Source: an uncultured Tissierellia bacterium (GTDB lineage Bacteria; Bacillota; Clostridia; Tissierellales; Peptoniphilaceae). Taken from it: a stretch of 5,304 bases of DNA. Both the position numbers and the translations under genes were made by a program. Positions 5,257 through 5,304 of the stretch are shown here, in pieces. Each line of letters starts with the position of its first letter. The stretch's first letter is position 1. A model generated the notes under the pieces. The model saw nothing but the letters and a program-made list of their open reading frames with translations. It made no database searches and had not been told where the DNA came from. The stretch spans positions 1-5,304 of the forward strand of contig CABTZP010000089.1 of the NCBI GenBank assembly GCA_902489375.1, read 5' to 3'.

Positions 5257-5304
5257 GCTGTCTTAGCTCAGCAGGTAGAGCGCAGCCATGGTAAGGCTGA
5301 GGTC
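5257..5304 (+). tRNA. tRNA-Thr (anticodon GGT), 5' part, cut by window edge
   Basis: The first 48 bases of a tRNA fold as expected. The acceptor strand is GCTGTCT (5257-5263), then T8 and A9. The D-stem GCTC/GAGC (5266-5269 and 5278-5281) closes the loop AGCAGGTA. The five-pair anticodon stem CAGCC/GGCTG (5283-5287 and 5295-5299) closes the loop ATGGTAA. With T33 in place the anticodon is GGT (5290-5292), which reads threonine codons ACC and ACT. The variable loop AGGTC reaches the window end; the T-arm, the 3' acceptor strand and any CCA are outside. From the anticodon stem onward it strongly resembles other bacterial tRNA-Thr(GGU). It is transcribed away from the ATPase operon. Confidence 0.9.

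Noticed and set aside
1..5304. CRISPR arrays, insertion sequences, toxin-antitoxin or defence genes
   Set aside because: No regularly spaced repeats, transposase frames or terminal inverted repeats were seen. All coding space is taken by ATPase subunits.

Overview
The window carries most of a bacterial V-type (A/V-type) ATPase operon on the minus strand. A divergent tRNA-Thr gene is cut by the right-hand end. Read in the direction of transcription (right to left), the order is peripheral stalk subunit G/H, membrane stator I, rotor ring K, peripheral stalk E, central stalk C, central stalk F, and the first 32 codons of catalytic subunit A. This is the same order as the Enterococcus hirae ntpFIKECGA... 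operon, so B and D would be expected beyond position 1. In E. hirae naming, 'NtpF' is the peripheral stalk partner of NtpE and 'NtpG' is what other systems call subunit F.

The genes are tightly packed: 14-nt overlap, 19-nt gap, about 35-nt gap, 6-nt gap, 8-nt overlap, 13-nt gap. Nearly every start has a clear AGGAGG-type ribosome binding site. This layout, the strong Shine-Dalgarno sites, a TTG start and the protein sequences all point to an anaerobic or fermentative Firmicute, most likely in Clostridia/Tissierellia. The genus cannot be told from the window.

The complex couples ATP turnover in the soluble A3B3 head to ion movement between the K ring and subunit I. C, D and F form the rotating central axle, and E and G/H form the stators. 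Ring subunit K keeps all five side chains that bind Na+ in the E. hirae ring, so Na+ is the likelier coupling ion.

Positions 4793-5256 are an AT-rich intergenic region without a credible protein gene. It holds a good promoter for the tRNA (+ strand, TTGACG-N17-TATATT), a plausible promoter for the ATPase operon (- strand, TTGAAT-N17-TACAAT, with an A/T-rich stretch upstream), and, if that promoter is used, a leader of roughly 235 nt. The leader contains two mutually exclusive hairpins beside a T-run, a longer GC-containing hairpin and two perfect 10-bp palindromes. It is the least explained part of the window. The protein-coding part is a well-known system, and no new gene system was found.
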